64,000 nt of DNA, taken from NCBI RefSeq assembly GCF_021228235.1, contig NZ_JAJQRG010000004.1, positions 124,001 through 188,000 on the forward strand, given 5' to 3'. Each line of letters begins with the position of its first letter. The first letter of the stretch is position 1. This stretch comes from Pseudophaeobacter flagellatus (GTDB taxonomy: Bacteria; Pseudomonadota; Alphaproteobacteria; Rhodobacterales; Rhodobacteraceae). The notes under the pieces were generated by a model. It saw only the letters and a list, made by a program, of their open reading frames with translations. It was not told the DNA's origin and did no database searches. This document shows positions 17,288 through 25,849 of this stretch, piece by piece. Both the position numbers and the translations under genes were made by a program.

Positions 17288-18289
17288 ATGATCGAGACAC
17301 CATATCTGTTGTTCCTGGGCGATGCGCCCGACATGCTGGCTGCCAAGGTTGCTATTGGCATCCGTGACTGGCGCCCTGACCATGCGGTGGGCCAGATCCG
17401 TCTGCCTGGCTGTGGCGCGGATCTTGGTCTGACCGAGATGACCCTGGCCGAGGCCAAGGCGGCCGGCGCCAAGACGCTGGTGATTGGTGTTGCCAACCGG
17501 GGTGGGGTGATTTCTGCAGCCTGGAAAGAAGTGCTGATCCAGGCGCTGGAAATGGGCTATGATCTGGCCTCTGGCCTGCATAATCTGCTGCGCGATGAAG
17601 GCGATCTTGTCGCTGCGGCGCAGACCTATGGCGGCACCCTTCACGATGTGCGCGTACCCACCGATGGCTATCCGATCGCCAATGGCGTCAAGCGCCGGGG
17701 CAAGCGCTGCCTCGCGGTCGGCACCGATTGTTCTGTTGGCAAGATGTACACCGCCCTGGCGATGGACGCCGAAATGCAGGAACGCGGCATGAAGTCGACT
17801 TTCCGCGCCACTGGCCAGACCGGCATCCTGATTACCGGTCACGGCGTGCCACTGGATGCGGTGGTTGCCGATTTCATGGCGGGATCCGTAGAATATCTGA
17901 CCCCCGACAATGATGACGATCACTGGGATCTGATCGAAGGGCAGGGCTCTTTGTTCCACATCTCTTATTCGGGGGTCACCATGGCGCTGGTGCATGGCGG
18001 TCAGGCTGATGCGCTGATCCTGTGCCATGAGCCAACCCGCGCGCATATGCGTGGGCTGCCGGATTACTCTGTGCCGAGCCTGGAAGAGCTGCGCGATGTG
18101 GCCCTGCCTCTGGCGCTGCGGGCCAATGCCGATTGCAAGGTTGTTGGTGTTTCCGTCAATACCCAGCATCTGTCCGAGGAAGATGCGGTGGCATATCTGG
18201 CCGAAGTTGAAGCACGTATGGGCATCCCGGCGGTTGACCCCTATCGCCACGGCGCTGGACGTTTGGTAGACGCGCTCGCCGCGATCTGA
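17288..18289 (+). CDS. dgcN: DUF1611 protein, D-glutamate N-acetyltransferase type
   Basis: A 333-residue DUF1611 protein with a P-loop-like GTDCSVGKM near residue 145 and ATGQTGILITGHGVPLDAV following it. Proteins of this family next to a dipeptide-epimerase homologue have been described in marine bacteria as DgcN, which acetylates D-glutamate in a D-amino-acid catabolic route. The start at 17288 has a GGAGG site; the long open stretch upstream of it is antisense to mcl. The dgcA gene follows after 81 bases. Assignment rests on family and context; the exact substrate is inferred. Confidence 0.82.
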   Translation: MIETPYLLFLGDAPDMLAAKVAIGIRDWRPDHAVGQIRLPGCGADLGLTEMTLAEAKAAGAKTLVIGVANRGGVISAAWKEVLIQALEMGYDLASGLHNLLRDEGDLVAAAQTYGGTLHDVRVPTDGYPIANGVKRRGKRCLAVGTDCSVGKMYTALAMDAEMQERGMKSTFRATGQTGILITGHGVPLDAVVADFMAGSVEYLTPDNDDDHWDLIEGQGSLFHISYSGVTMALVHGGQADALILCHEPTRAHMRGLPDYSVPSLEELRDVALPLALRANADCKVVGVSVNTQHLSEEDAVAYLAEVEARMGIPAVDPYRHGAGRLVDALAAI

Positions 18290-18370
18290 TCTTTACACGG
18301 GGGCGTCTGGGAACAGGCGCCCTTTTTCTGCCCGCTGTTTGGCTCTGCCTACCCTTTGAAAGGATGCAAC

Positions 18371-19336
18371 ATGCATATCTCTGTGACGCCTGATGTTTTC
18401 AAACTGGCGCAGGTCTTTACCATCTCTCGTGGGTCGCGCACCGAGGCCAAGGTGCTGACGGTCAAGGTTGAACAGGATGGCGTCACTGGCTGGGGCGAAT
18501 GCGTGCCCTATGCCCGCTATGACGAAACGCTGGAAAGCGTCACCGCCGAGATCGAGGCCCTGCCCGCCGATTTCACCCGCGCCGAACTGCAAGACCTGCT
18601 GCCTGCCGGGGCCGCCCGCAACGCGGTGGATTGCGCTCTTTGGGATCTGGAGGCCAAACAGGCAGGAAAACCCGTCTGGGAACTGGCCGGTCTGCCTGCG
18701 CCCGGCCCGGAAATTACCGCTTATACCCTGTCGCTGGCCAGCCCGGACGAGATGCGTAAACAGGCGGCGGAAAACGCGCATCGCCCGCTGCTGAAGATCA
18801 AGCTGGGCACCCCGGACGATATGCCCCGGCTAGAGGCCGTGCGCGCCGGTGCACCAGAGGCCAAGATCATCATCGACGCCAATGAAGGCTGGTCAGCCGA
18901 AGTCTATGCTGCGTTGGCCCCGCATCTGGTGCGTCTTGGGGTGGAGCTGGTGGAACAGCCGCTGCCAGCAGGCGAGGACGACGCGCTGATTGGTCTGGAC
19001 CGCCCGGTGCCTGTCTGCGCCGATGAGAGCTGTCATGACCGAGCCAGCCTGCCCAAGCTGAAAGGCAAATATGATGTGGTCAACATCAAGCTGGACAAGA
19101 CCGGGGGCCTGACCGAGGCTTTGAAGCTGCGCCAAGAGGCCCTGGCGCTGGGCTATGATGTCATGGTGGGCTGCATGGTGGGATCGTCATTGGCGATGGC
19201 TCCTGCGACCTTGCTGGCGCAGGGGGTTTTGGTGACAGATCTTGACGGGCCGCTGCTGCTGGCCGAAGACCGCGAGGTCCCATTGAAATTTGACGCCGAG
19301 GGTGTACACCCACCGCAGACCGCGCTTTGGGGATAG
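18371..19336 (+). CDS. dgcA: Enolase-superfamily epimerase, dipeptide epimerase/DgcA type
   Basis: A 321-residue enolase-superfamily enzyme with every catalytic element of the MLE/dipeptide-epimerase group: KIK at 142-144, metal ligands Asp169 (IDANEGW), Glu195 (EQPLP) and Asp218 (CADES), and the opposite-face base Lys240 (NIKLDKTGG). It should racemise an alpha-carbon by proton exchange. Beside a DUF1611 gene it is best read as DgcA, converting N-acetyl-D-glutamate to the L-form, rather than L-Ala-D/L-Glu epimerase. I prefer ATG 18371, six bases after GAAAGGA, over ATG 18356. Confidence 0.85.
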   Translation: MHISVTPDVFKLAQVFTISRGSRTEAKVLTVKVEQDGVTGWGECVPYARYDETLESVTAEIEALPADFTRAELQDLLPAGAARNAVDCALWDLEAKQAGKPVWELAGLPAPGPEITAYTLSLASPDEMRKQAAENAHRPLLKIKLGTPDDMPRLEAVRAGAPEAKIIIDANEGWSAEVYAALAPHLVRLGVELVEQPLPAGEDDALIGLDRPVPVCADESCHDRASLPKLKGKYDVVNIKLDKTGGLTEALKLRQEALALGYDVMVGCMVGSSLAMAPATLLAQGVLVTDLDGPLLLAEDREVPLKFDAEGVHPPQTALWG

Positions 19337-19410
19337 AACGACCAGATAGGCGATCCGGTGGATCCTTTTTGGTGAGGACGGGCAAGACCCGCAGAGACAA
19401 GGAAAATGAC

Positions 19411-20274
19411 ATGACCCGAACTGTTTATGTAAACGGCGAATACCTGCCCGAAACCGAAGCCAAGATTTCGATCTTTGACCGTGGCTTTCTGATGGCCGAT
19501 GGCGTCTACGAAGTGACCAGCGTACTGGATGGCAAGCTGATTGATTTTGACGGCCACGCGGTGCGTCTGGCGCGGTCGCTGGATGAACTCGACATGCAGG
19601 CCCCCTGCAGCAAGGAAGAACTGCTGGAGATCCACCGCGAGCTGGTCGCCCGCAACGAGATCGTCGAAGGTCTGGTCTATCTGCAGGTTACCCGTGGGTC
19701 GGACGGGGATCGTGACTTTGTCTTTCCCGATCCCGAAACCACCAAGCCGACAATCGTTTTGTTCACCCAGAACAAACCCGGCTTGGCCGACAACCCTGCC
19801 GCCAAGAAGGGCGCCAAGATCATCTCTATCGAAGACATCCGCTGGGGGCGTCGCGACATCAAGACCGTGCAGCTGCTCTACCCTTCGATGGGCAAGATGA
19901 TGGCCAAGAAGGCGGGTGCAGATGACGCTTGGCTGATCGAAGATGGCTATGTCACCGAGGGCACCTCGAACAACGCCTATTACGTCAAGGATGGCACGAT
20001 CGTCACCCGCCCGTTGAGCAACGACATTCTGCACGGTATCACCCGCAAGGCGGTTTTGCGTATGGCGGCCGAGGCCCAGATGGTGGTGGAAGAGCGTCTC
20101 TTTACCATTGATGAGGCCAAAGAGGCCGATGAGGCCTTCACCACATCGGCCAGCGCCTTTGTGATGCCGGTGATCGAAATCGATGGCGTCGCGCTGGGCG
20201 ACGGCACCCCGGGCCCAATCGCCAAGCGCCTGCGGGAAATCTATCTGGAAGAGAGCCTGAAGGCGGCGATCTGA
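19411..20274 (+). CDS. dat: D-amino-acid aminotransferase (class IV PLP)
   Basis: A 287-residue fold-type IV aminotransferase. The PLP lysine is Lys151 in DIKTVQLL, the same position as in bacterial D-amino-acid transaminase, with Glu183 in VTEGTSNNAY contacting the cofactor. The N-terminal VYVNGEYLP and SIFDRGFLMADGVYE are standard. It interconverts D-alanine or D-glutamate with their 2-oxo acids. It follows dgcA by 74 bases and ends at a strong terminator, so dgcN-dgcA-dat is likely one operon. Branched-chain or 4-amino-4-deoxychorismate relatives are less fitting. Confidence 0.88.
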   Translation: MTRTVYVNGEYLPETEAKISIFDRGFLMADGVYEVTSVLDGKLIDFDGHAVRLARSLDELDMQAPCSKEELLEIHRELVARNEIVEGLVYLQVTRGSDGDRDFVFPDPETTKPTIVLFTQNKPGLADNPAAKKGAKIISIEDIRWGRRDIKTVQLLYPSMGKMMAKKAGADDAWLIEDGYVTEGTSNNAYYVKDGTIVTRPLSNDILHGITRKAVLRMAAEAQMVVEERLFTIDEAKEADEAFTTSASAFVMPVIEIDGVALGDGTPGPIAKRLREIYLEESLKAAI

Positions 20275-20299
20275 ATTTCCCCTCGGAAAAGCCAATAAC

Positions 20300-20331
20300 A
20301 AGGCCAGGCTCCAACGGAGTCTGGCCTTTGT
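20300..20331 (+). terminator. Terminator of the dgcN-dgcA-dat unit
   Basis: A 13-bp stem (one G-U pair) with loop AAC at 20300-20328 starts AAGGCCAG and ends CTGGCCTT, followed by TGTT. Confidence 0.85.
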
Positions 20332-20387
20332 TCATGTCGCCACCGGGTTGATGTTTCTGCCCTGCTTCAGGTTAAAGGCGGGACGCT

Positions 20388-20588
20388 TTAGTGACAGTGT
20401 ACGCGGCCTGTGCTGGTTTGTTTGTGACAGCACTGTCCCGGCGGTGACGATTTACGGCAGCCTCCGCCGTGTTCCAGAATGGTCCTCTCGCCGAGCGTCG
20501 TTATCTCTGCATATGGAGAGGGGCTTTGACTAAGGCCGGAGCTGACCGAAAAAGAGAAGGCGGCACAGGCTGCCAGAATAATGCGCAA
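20388..20588 (-). CDS. Small exported Cys/His-rich protein
   Basis: A 66-residue frame beginning with TTG at 20588, which has AAGGA eight bases upstream. Residues 1-21 form a signal peptide (MRIILAACAAFSFSV, ending GLSQ). The mature part closes with a cluster of GGGCRKSSPPGQCCHK and RVHCH, four cysteines and several histidines that look suited to metal binding. I recall similar short exported proteins in the Roseobacter group but know no function. Nothing else is seen in the 400-base gap around it. Confidence 0.55.
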   Translation of the reverse strand: MRIILAACAAFSFSVSSGLSQSPSPYAEITTLGERTILEHGGGCRKSSPPGQCCHKQTSTGRVHCH

Positions 20589-20680
20589 TCTATTTATCCT
20601 TGATAATTATATAGCGGATGTTGGCGCGATTTCGGCGATTACTCAAGCATCGTCAGCCGAAACGTGAACCTTCTGTCAGA

Positions 20681-20995
20681 CTAGCCCTTGTCGCTCACGT
20701 TTTCTTTGAAGGCGACCTCGAACTCGGCCTGTTTCGCAGGGCTGGCATCGGTCTGGTAGTTGGCTTTCCACTCGTCCATGGTCATGCCGTAGTAGGCCTC
20801 GCGGGCCTCTGTCTTGCTCATCTCGATGCCGCGTTCATTGGCGGCTTCCTGATACCAGCGGCTTAGGCAATTGCGGCAAAACCCGGTCAGGTTCATCATA
20901 TCGATGTTCTGCACATCGGTGCGGTCTTCCATCAGGTGCTTTTGCAAGCGACGAAAAGCGGCGGCCTGTAGTTCGATCTCTGTCTGCGGGTCCAT
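20681..20995 (-). CDS. DUF1244 family protein
   Basis: A 104-residue soluble protein of the DUF1244 family (SMc04008-like). Diagnostic is the segment NLTGFCRNCLSRWY with its Cys-x2-Cys pair, followed by EAREAYYGMTMDEWKANYQ. The start MDPQTEIELQ at 20995 is preferred; an upstream ATG at 21019 lacks family sequence. The paired cysteines suggest metal binding, but no activity is known. Confidence 0.88.
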   Translation of the reverse strand: MDPQTEIELQAAAFRRLQKHLMEDRTDVQNIDMMNLTGFCRNCLSRWYQEAANERGIEMSKTEAREAYYGMTMDEWKANYQTDASPAKQAEFEVAFKENVSDKG

Positions 20996-21078
20996 GGTGG
21001 GGTCCTCAACTCTGTGCATGCGTCTGATCCCATTCTAGCAACCCTGATCTATCGGCACAACGAAACGTGCCTGACGGG

Positions 21079-21330
21079 CTACATAAGTTTAAGGGCCAGA
21101 TAGGGTATCAGCGATGTAACGAAGATAAGGATCTTGTAGTTGGCCAGATAGGAAAAATAGCCTCGCTTGACCTCAGTTTCATTCAGTCCCAACAGGCTGG
21201 CGTGCAGGGCTGCCAGCCGATCACGAAAGACCACCAGGATCAGGGTGGTGACCAAAAGAAAACCAAGGTGCAAAACCGTTGTCCAACCAAAGAAGGTGGT
21301 CAGAATTTCTGGGAGAGCTGTTCCAGTCAT
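21079..21330 (-). CDS. DUF6868-like two-helix membrane protein
   Basis: An 83-residue protein with one helix near residues 14-34 (LHLGFLLVTTLILVVF) and one at the C-terminus (ILIFVTSLIPYLAL). The conserved FFGWTTVLH and KRGYFSYLANYKI elements match a small membrane family (DUF6868) common in marine Proteobacteria. ATG 21330 has a GAGGAG site seven bases upstream. The role is unknown. Confidence 0.7.
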   Translation of the reverse strand: MTGTALPEILTTFFGWTTVLHLGFLLVTTLILVVFRDRLAALHASLLGLNETEVKRGYFSYLANYKILIFVTSLIPYLALKLM

Positions 21331-21571
21331 CAGGTGCTCCTCTGCAAAAATTGGCGCTCTTGCTGCGTCCAGTTTGGAGGAACCTGCATATAGATACAAG
21401 ACCGGGCGGGTGTCGTGGATCTGTTACCTATTGTTGCGAATACCATCACGGCAGTTGCAGCAGAATGGGAATTGGGCGATAAGCCCCTCAAAAGCTGTTT
21501 GCGGTAACATTTTATCTGTGTTGCCAGACTATTTTGACAGTGATCATCAAAACCCCTTGAGGAGAAGCCTG

Positions 21572-23017
21572 ATGAAACGCTCGCGCAACGTAAAGATTGT
21601 CGCTACTCTGGGTCCCGCATCGGAAACCTATGATACCATTCGGGCCCTGTTCGAGGCAGGCGCCGATGTGTTCCGGCTGAACATGTCCCATGGTACCCAG
21701 CCCGAGATTGCAGAAAAACATGCGATCATCCGACAGGTTGAAGAGGATCTGGGCCGCTCTATCGGGATCCTGGCGGATTTGCAGGGGCCGAAACTGCGGG
21801 TGGGTGTCTTTGCAAATGGCTCGGAGGAGCTGGTGCCCGGGGCCGTTTTTCGCATGGACCTGGACGAAGCCGAGGGCGACCTGATGCGGGTCTGCCTGCC
21901 GCATCCTGAAATCTTTGCCGCGCTGGAACCTGGCGCGCATCTCTTGGTCAATGATGGTAAGATCCGGCTGAAAGTGCTGTCTTGTGGCGCTGATTTTGCC
22001 GATTGCGAAGTGATCATCGGCGGCACAATTTCCAACCGTAAGGGCGTGAATGTCCCGGATGTAGAGCTGCCGCTGGCGGCGCTGTCGGAAAAAGACCGGG
22101 CCGATCTGGAATTTGCCTGTAACCTTGGCGTTGACTGGCTGGCGCTGTCCTTTGTGCAGCGCGCCAAGGATGTGTTCGAGGCCAAGGGCCTGGCCGATGG
22201 CCGCGCTGCGGTGCTGTCCAAAATCGAAAAACCTTCAGCGATAGAGCGTTTTAGCGAAATTCTCGATGCTTCTGACGGGATCATGGTGGCGCGCGGTGAT
22301 CTTGGGGTCGAACTGCCTGTGGCTGCGGTGCCGCCGATCCAAAAGCGCCTGGTGCGCAAATGCCGTGCGGCAGCCAAACCGGTGATCGTGGCGACACAGA
22401 TGCTGGAAAGCATGATTGAAAGCCCGATGCCCACCCGAGCTGAAGTGTCTGATGTGGCCACCGCAATCTATGAGGGCACCGATGCCATCATGCTGAGCGC
22501 AGAAAGCGCAGCGGGCAGCTACCCGATCGAGGCGGTGCAGACCATGGACCGGGTGGCCATCGAGGTCGAGGCCGACCCGACCTATAGCCAGATCATTTCC
22601 GCGTCTCGCTCGGCCAAGGGCGATACCGTTGCCGATGCTATTGTTGCGGCGGCGCGTGAGATCGCCGAGAAAACCGAAATCAAGGCGATCTGCTGCTATA
22701 CCCAAAGCGGCACCACTGCCCTGCTGACAGCGCGCGAGCGTCCAGGCGTCCCGATCATTGCATTGACGCCTTTGGCGCGCACCGCACGACGCCTGGCGCT
22801 GAGCTGGGGCTGCTACTGTGTGCTGACCCCGGATCAGTCGCGTTTCAAAGGCGCGGTTGTCGGCGCGGCGCGGGCTGCACGGGCAGGCGGTTTCGCCAAT
22901 GAGACCGATCAGATCGTGGTGACTGCGGGGGTGCCCTTCAACGTGCCCGGCACCACCAATATCCTGCGGGTTGCGCCATGTGATGAACGTTTGATTTACA
23001 GCACAGACCCAGAGTAA
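21572..23017 (+). CDS. pyk: Pyruvate kinase
   Basis: A 481-residue pyruvate kinase. It starts MKRSRNVKIVATLGPAS and contains the ADP/PEP site motifs RLNMSHG, LADLQGPKLRVG, SKIEKPSAIERF, the metal site in MVARGDLGVELP, and ATQMLESMIESPMPTRAEVSD. It makes ATP and pyruvate from phosphoenolpyruvate at the end of glycolysis. The ATG follows a GGAG site; an open stretch before it overlaps the opposite-strand DUF6868 gene. The C-terminal regulatory domain is complete. Confidence 0.97.
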   Translation: MKRSRNVKIVATLGPASETYDTIRALFEAGADVFRLNMSHGTQPEIAEKHAIIRQVEEDLGRSIGILADLQGPKLRVGVFANGSEELVPGAVFRMDLDEAEGDLMRVCLPHPEIFAALEPGAHLLVNDGKIRLKVLSCGADFADCEVIIGGTISNRKGVNVPDVELPLAALSEKDRADLEFACNLGVDWLALSFVQRAKDVFEAKGLADGRAAVLSKIEKPSAIERFSEILDASDGIMVARGDLGVELPVAAVPPIQKRLVRKCRAAAKPVIVATQMLESMIESPMPTRAEVSDVATAIYEGTDAIMLSAESAAGSYPIEAVQTMDRVAIEVEADPTYSQIISASRSAKGDTVADAIVAAAREIAEKTEIKAICCYTQSGTTALLTARERPGVPIIALTPLARTARRLALSWGCYCVLTPDQSRFKGAVVGAARAARAGGFANETDQIVVTAGVPFNVPGTTNILRVAPCDERLIYSTDPE

Positions 23018-23056
23018 GCTTCGCCCCTCGGGTCTTGGTGTTTTGTAGGGGGTGGA

Positions 23057-23281
23057 ATGGATAGTGATCTTGCGTTGGTCCTGGGGATCTTCCTTGCAGC
23101 CCTATCCGTTCCCTCCATTTTGGCGGGCCTGAGCGAGAATCGCCCACCCCGCAGTTCGGGCCTGTTGTTGCTGGTGGGGGTGGGCTGTATGGCCTTTGCC
23201 ATACTGTCCCATCCGGGCGGCTATCGGCTAGAACAGATCCCAGATGTGTTTTTCTCGGTTCTGGGGCGTTTTTTTGGATAA
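23057..23281 (+). CDS. Small conserved membrane protein upstream of rpmI
   Basis: A 74-residue protein with two hydrophobic helices (LVLGIFLAALSVPSILAGL and LLLLVGVGCMAFAIL) separated by a charged loop, and a soluble tail ending VLGRFFG. GTAGGGGGTGG precedes its ATG. It lies 39 bases after pyk and 112 before rpmI, an arrangement I associate with Roseobacter genomes. No function is known. Confidence 0.65.
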   Translation: MDSDLALVLGIFLAALSVPSILAGLSENRPPRSSGLLLLVGVGCMAFAILSHPGGYRLEQIPDVFFSVLGRFFG

Positions 23282-23393
23282 TTCGCTTGCCCTTTACCGG
23301 CAGCTTTCGTACATGGCCCTCCTGTTCGCGTGGCCGGCCGGAAGTGGCATGCCGAGTCGCGCATAGACCGAACCCGCATTGAAGGAGACGGAA

Positions 23394-23594
23394 ATGCCCA
23401 AAATGAAGACGAAGTCGAGCGCCAAAAAGCGCTTCAAGGTGACCGCGACCGGTAAGGTCATGGCTGCTCAGGCCGGCAAACAGCACGGCATGATCAAACG
23501 CACCAAGAAATTCATCCGCAACGCCCGCGGTACGGCGGAGCTGTCTGCTCCCGATGCAAAAATCGTCAAGGGCTATATGCCCTACGATCGCTAA
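23394..23594 (+). CDS. rpmI: 50S ribosomal protein L35
   Basis: A 66-residue bL35: [17 protein letters not shown], then the basic [13 protein letters not shown] core and [11 protein letters not shown] end. The start at 23394 has a GGAGACGG site; five in-frame codons upstream are not part of the family. rplT follows 14 bases later, the standard pair. Confidence 0.97.
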   Translation: MPKMKTKSSAKKRFKVTATGKVMAAQAGKQHGMIKRTKKFIRNARGTAELSAPDAKIVKGYMPYDR

Positions 23595-23608
23595 GAGGAG
23601 TTTGAGAC

Positions 23609-23974
23609 ATGTCCCGCGTTAAAGGTGGTACCGTAACCCACGCCCGTCACAAGAAGGTCATCAAGGCAGCCAAAGGTTATTACGGTCGCCGTAAGAATAC
23701 CTTCAAGGTCGCCCGTCAGGCCGTCGACAAGGCAAATCAATACGCAACCCGTGACCGGAAGCAGCGTAAGCGCAATTTCCGCGCACTGTGGATCCAGCGT
23801 ATCAACGCCGCCGTCCGCAGCCATGACGAAGCGCTGACATACAGCCGCTTCATCAATGGTCTGACCCTGGCCGGTATCGAAGTTGACCGTAAGGTTCTGG
23901 CCGACCTGGCCGTGCACGAGCCCGAAGCCTTTGGTGCAATCGTGCGCCAGGCTCAGTCTGCACTGGCAGCCTAA
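23609..23974 (+). CDS. rplT: 50S ribosomal protein L20
   Basis: A 121-residue bL20 of normal length starting [17 protein letters not shown], with the [21 protein letters not shown] region and the C-terminal globular domain ([25 protein letters not shown]). It is needed for early 50S assembly. AAGAGGAG stands before the ATG, and a strong terminator follows. Confidence 0.97.
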   Translation: MSRVKGGTVTHARHKKVIKAAKGYYGRRKNTFKVARQAVDKANQYATRDRKQRKRNFRALWIQRINAAVRSHDEALTYSRFINGLTLAGIEVDRKVLADLAVHEPEAFGAIVRQAQSALAA

Positions 23975-23999
23975 GCACATCGCGCTTCAAACCGTATTG

Positions 24000-24032
24000 A
24001 AAGGGCTGCCCTATTCGGGTAGCCCTTTTTAG
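24000..24032 (+). terminator. Terminator of rpmI-rplT
   Basis: Stem AAAGGGCTGCCC / GGGTAGCCCTTT with loop TATTC (one G-U pair), followed by TTTTTA. Confidence 0.92.
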
Positions 24033-24143
24033 TTTTTTCTGATCTGTTTGCGCTGAGTGGCAGTTGCCCTTCAGACCCGTAGGGGCCTGCAGTGCGTTCT
24101 GGCTGAAGGGGCTCGCCTGCGGGCTTAGTCAGGTCGGCGCGTT

Positions 24144-25619
24144 TTAACCCGTGCCGCAAATCTCATCGATCATGGCTTCATACTCACCACACGCAAACAT
24201 CATTGGAAGGATGTTGTGATCGTATATTCCCCGTTTGGGGAACAGCTGGACATTGGCAAGATCCTTCAGGTGTTCAGCATGGGCGCGGTCAGTCGGATTG
24301 TCCGCAGCATAGTGCACATGCACGCGGGGTGATGGCGCCTGTAACAGGATTTCTCTCCCGTCCCGGGCGTCTTTATGAACCAGATTGCCTAGGCGGACCT
24401 GAAGCGCAGGTGCGCGGGTGTCGCCGATCTTGCGTAGGAAGTCGATGTCGACACTGGTTGCCGGTGACATGAGGTGGATGACGTCGGCCTTCAGTCGTGC
24501 CCCGTAGATGATCGCTCCCAGGCCCCCGCCTGATGTGCCAAGCACGACTAACCGTTTGTGATGTGACAGATCCTTGAGGCACTGCCGCAGTGCCGCAACG
24601 GTTTCATCAAGTGTACTGCCGAGTTTTGGAATGCCTCCCAGCGTGAGCAAGCGGTTGGGATCGCGCGTATACAGGCCTGTGGCATTCCGTGCCGAGAAAT
24701 ACCCATCAAGCATCGGGTAGGAAATTCCAGCCGCCCGCCCCCCAATCCCCCCGAACACCAGAACACTGGTGCCGGATGAGCCTTCGGGGCTGATGATGAA
24801 TTCTGACTTTTCGTCACGCAGCAATGGGCGCTGCAAACCCTTGGCGATATGCGCTTCGACAACCTGGTCGGCTATCGCCGCTATGGGGTCGTCCGGGGTG
24901 TACTCTTTGAGCGCGCGGGCGTCGCGTCGCAAATAGGCAATGTCGTCCAGATCATCGCCCGCCGTATCATGACGGCGAGGCGAGGTGCGCACTGACAGGT
25001 TCTTGGCAACAACCGGATCGTTTGGCCATGTGGTTTGGGCGCGCTGAACCAAGGCCGCTATCTTGTCATTGGCAGGGCCGATCTGCATGGCCCAGACATC
25101 AAAAGCCACGGTATGTTCGGGGCCTCCATTCTCTCCGAACACCTGTTCCTCGATGATCTTTAATGCGTCCTCCAGTCGGGTACAGCTGAGCAGAGAATTG
25201 TATAGCGGTCGCAACAAGACCGTACGATCCTTGGCAGGCACGCTCACCTTTCTGAGGAAGGTGTAGGCACCTTCCCAAAGGCCAAGCGTGCAGTAGGACT
25301 TATAGGCCCTGAGTGCGAGATTTCCGGAAATCTCGACATTCCTTTCTAGCAGGAGTTCCGCATGCGCGATCACCGCTTTCCAGTCCTGTTCCAGCAGGGC
25401 GAGGCGTAGTTCAAAACGTCCCGTTGCGTTTGCATTTGCGCCACGGTCCCGCGCTTGCCGCATGGTGTCGCGTGCTTCGTGAAGTCTGCCTTCGGTGGCA
25501 AGCATGCGCGCGGAACGCATGAGATTGCGCCAGTTGTCCTTTGCTGGGGCCTTATCCGGCGTCTGGTTGCCTTGGCTGGCTGCCTGGGAAAGGTGCTGGC
25601 CTGAGGTAACGGAGGTCAT
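24144..25619 (-). CDS. Helical-repeat protein fused to an alpha/beta-hydrolase domain
   Basis: A 491-residue two-part protein. Residues 30-210 are alpha-helical with TPR-like spacing (ATEGRLHEARDTMRQA, ALLEQDWKAVIAHAELLLE, TRLEDALKIIEEQ). Residues 280-490 form an alpha/beta-hydrolase: the strand VLVFGGIGG, the nucleophile elbow GTSGGG with Ser363, a candidate acid around Asp440-Asp444, and a candidate His468 in YDHNIL. No signal peptide is visible, so it appears cytoplasmic. It is alone on the minus strand before pheS. Similar hydrolase domains occur with capsule or glycan genes, but no such neighbours exist here; the function is unknown. Confidence 0.72.
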   Translation of the reverse strand: MTSVTSGQHLSQAASQGNQTPDKAPAKDNWRNLMRSARMLATEGRLHEARDTMRQARDRGANANATGRFELRLALLEQDWKAVIAHAELLLERNVEISGNLALRAYKSYCTLGLWEGAYTFLRKVSVPAKDRTVLLRPLYNSLLSCTRLEDALKIIEEQVFGENGGPEHTVAFDVWAMQIGPANDKIAALVQRAQTTWPNDPVVAKNLSVRTSPRRHDTAGDDLDDIAYLRRDARALKEYTPDDPIAAIADQVVEAHIAKGLQRPLLRDEKSEFIISPEGSSGTSVLVFGGIGGRAAGISYPMLDGYFSARNATGLYTRDPNRLLTLGGIPKLGSTLDETVAALRQCLKDLSHHKRLVVLGTSGGGLGAIIYGARLKADVIHLMSPATSVDIDFLRKIGDTRAPALQVRLGNLVHKDARDGREILLQAPSPRVHVHYAADNPTDRAHAEHLKDLANVQLFPKRGIYDHNILPMMFACGEYEAMIDEICGTG

Positions 25620-25849
25620 TCGGAACTCCTTGGTTTGAAGCGTTACAAATGGTGCATGAGTTTCTTGAAGGGTTGATGCAAGAGCTGGAAATGTCCAGCC
25701 GCAAAGATGTCTGCTTCAGATGCCATGTGTTGCCCACATAGGCTTGCAGTATGAAATCTTCGGTTTGCGGTCCTTGACAGGGCGTTGGGGTGCTTGCTTT
25801 CGCGCCCTCTTATGATAGCAGAGCCTAAGCTCAAACTCAGGGGACCGTC

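Noticed and set aside
19153-20301. 382-codon minus-strand frame
   Set aside because: It is antisense to dat and the end of dgcA, both with intact catalytic motifs.
25620-25849. Promoter or leader peptide upstream of pheS
   Set aside because: TTGACA near 25775 and TATGAT near 25811 are too far apart, and no Phe-rich leader frame was found.
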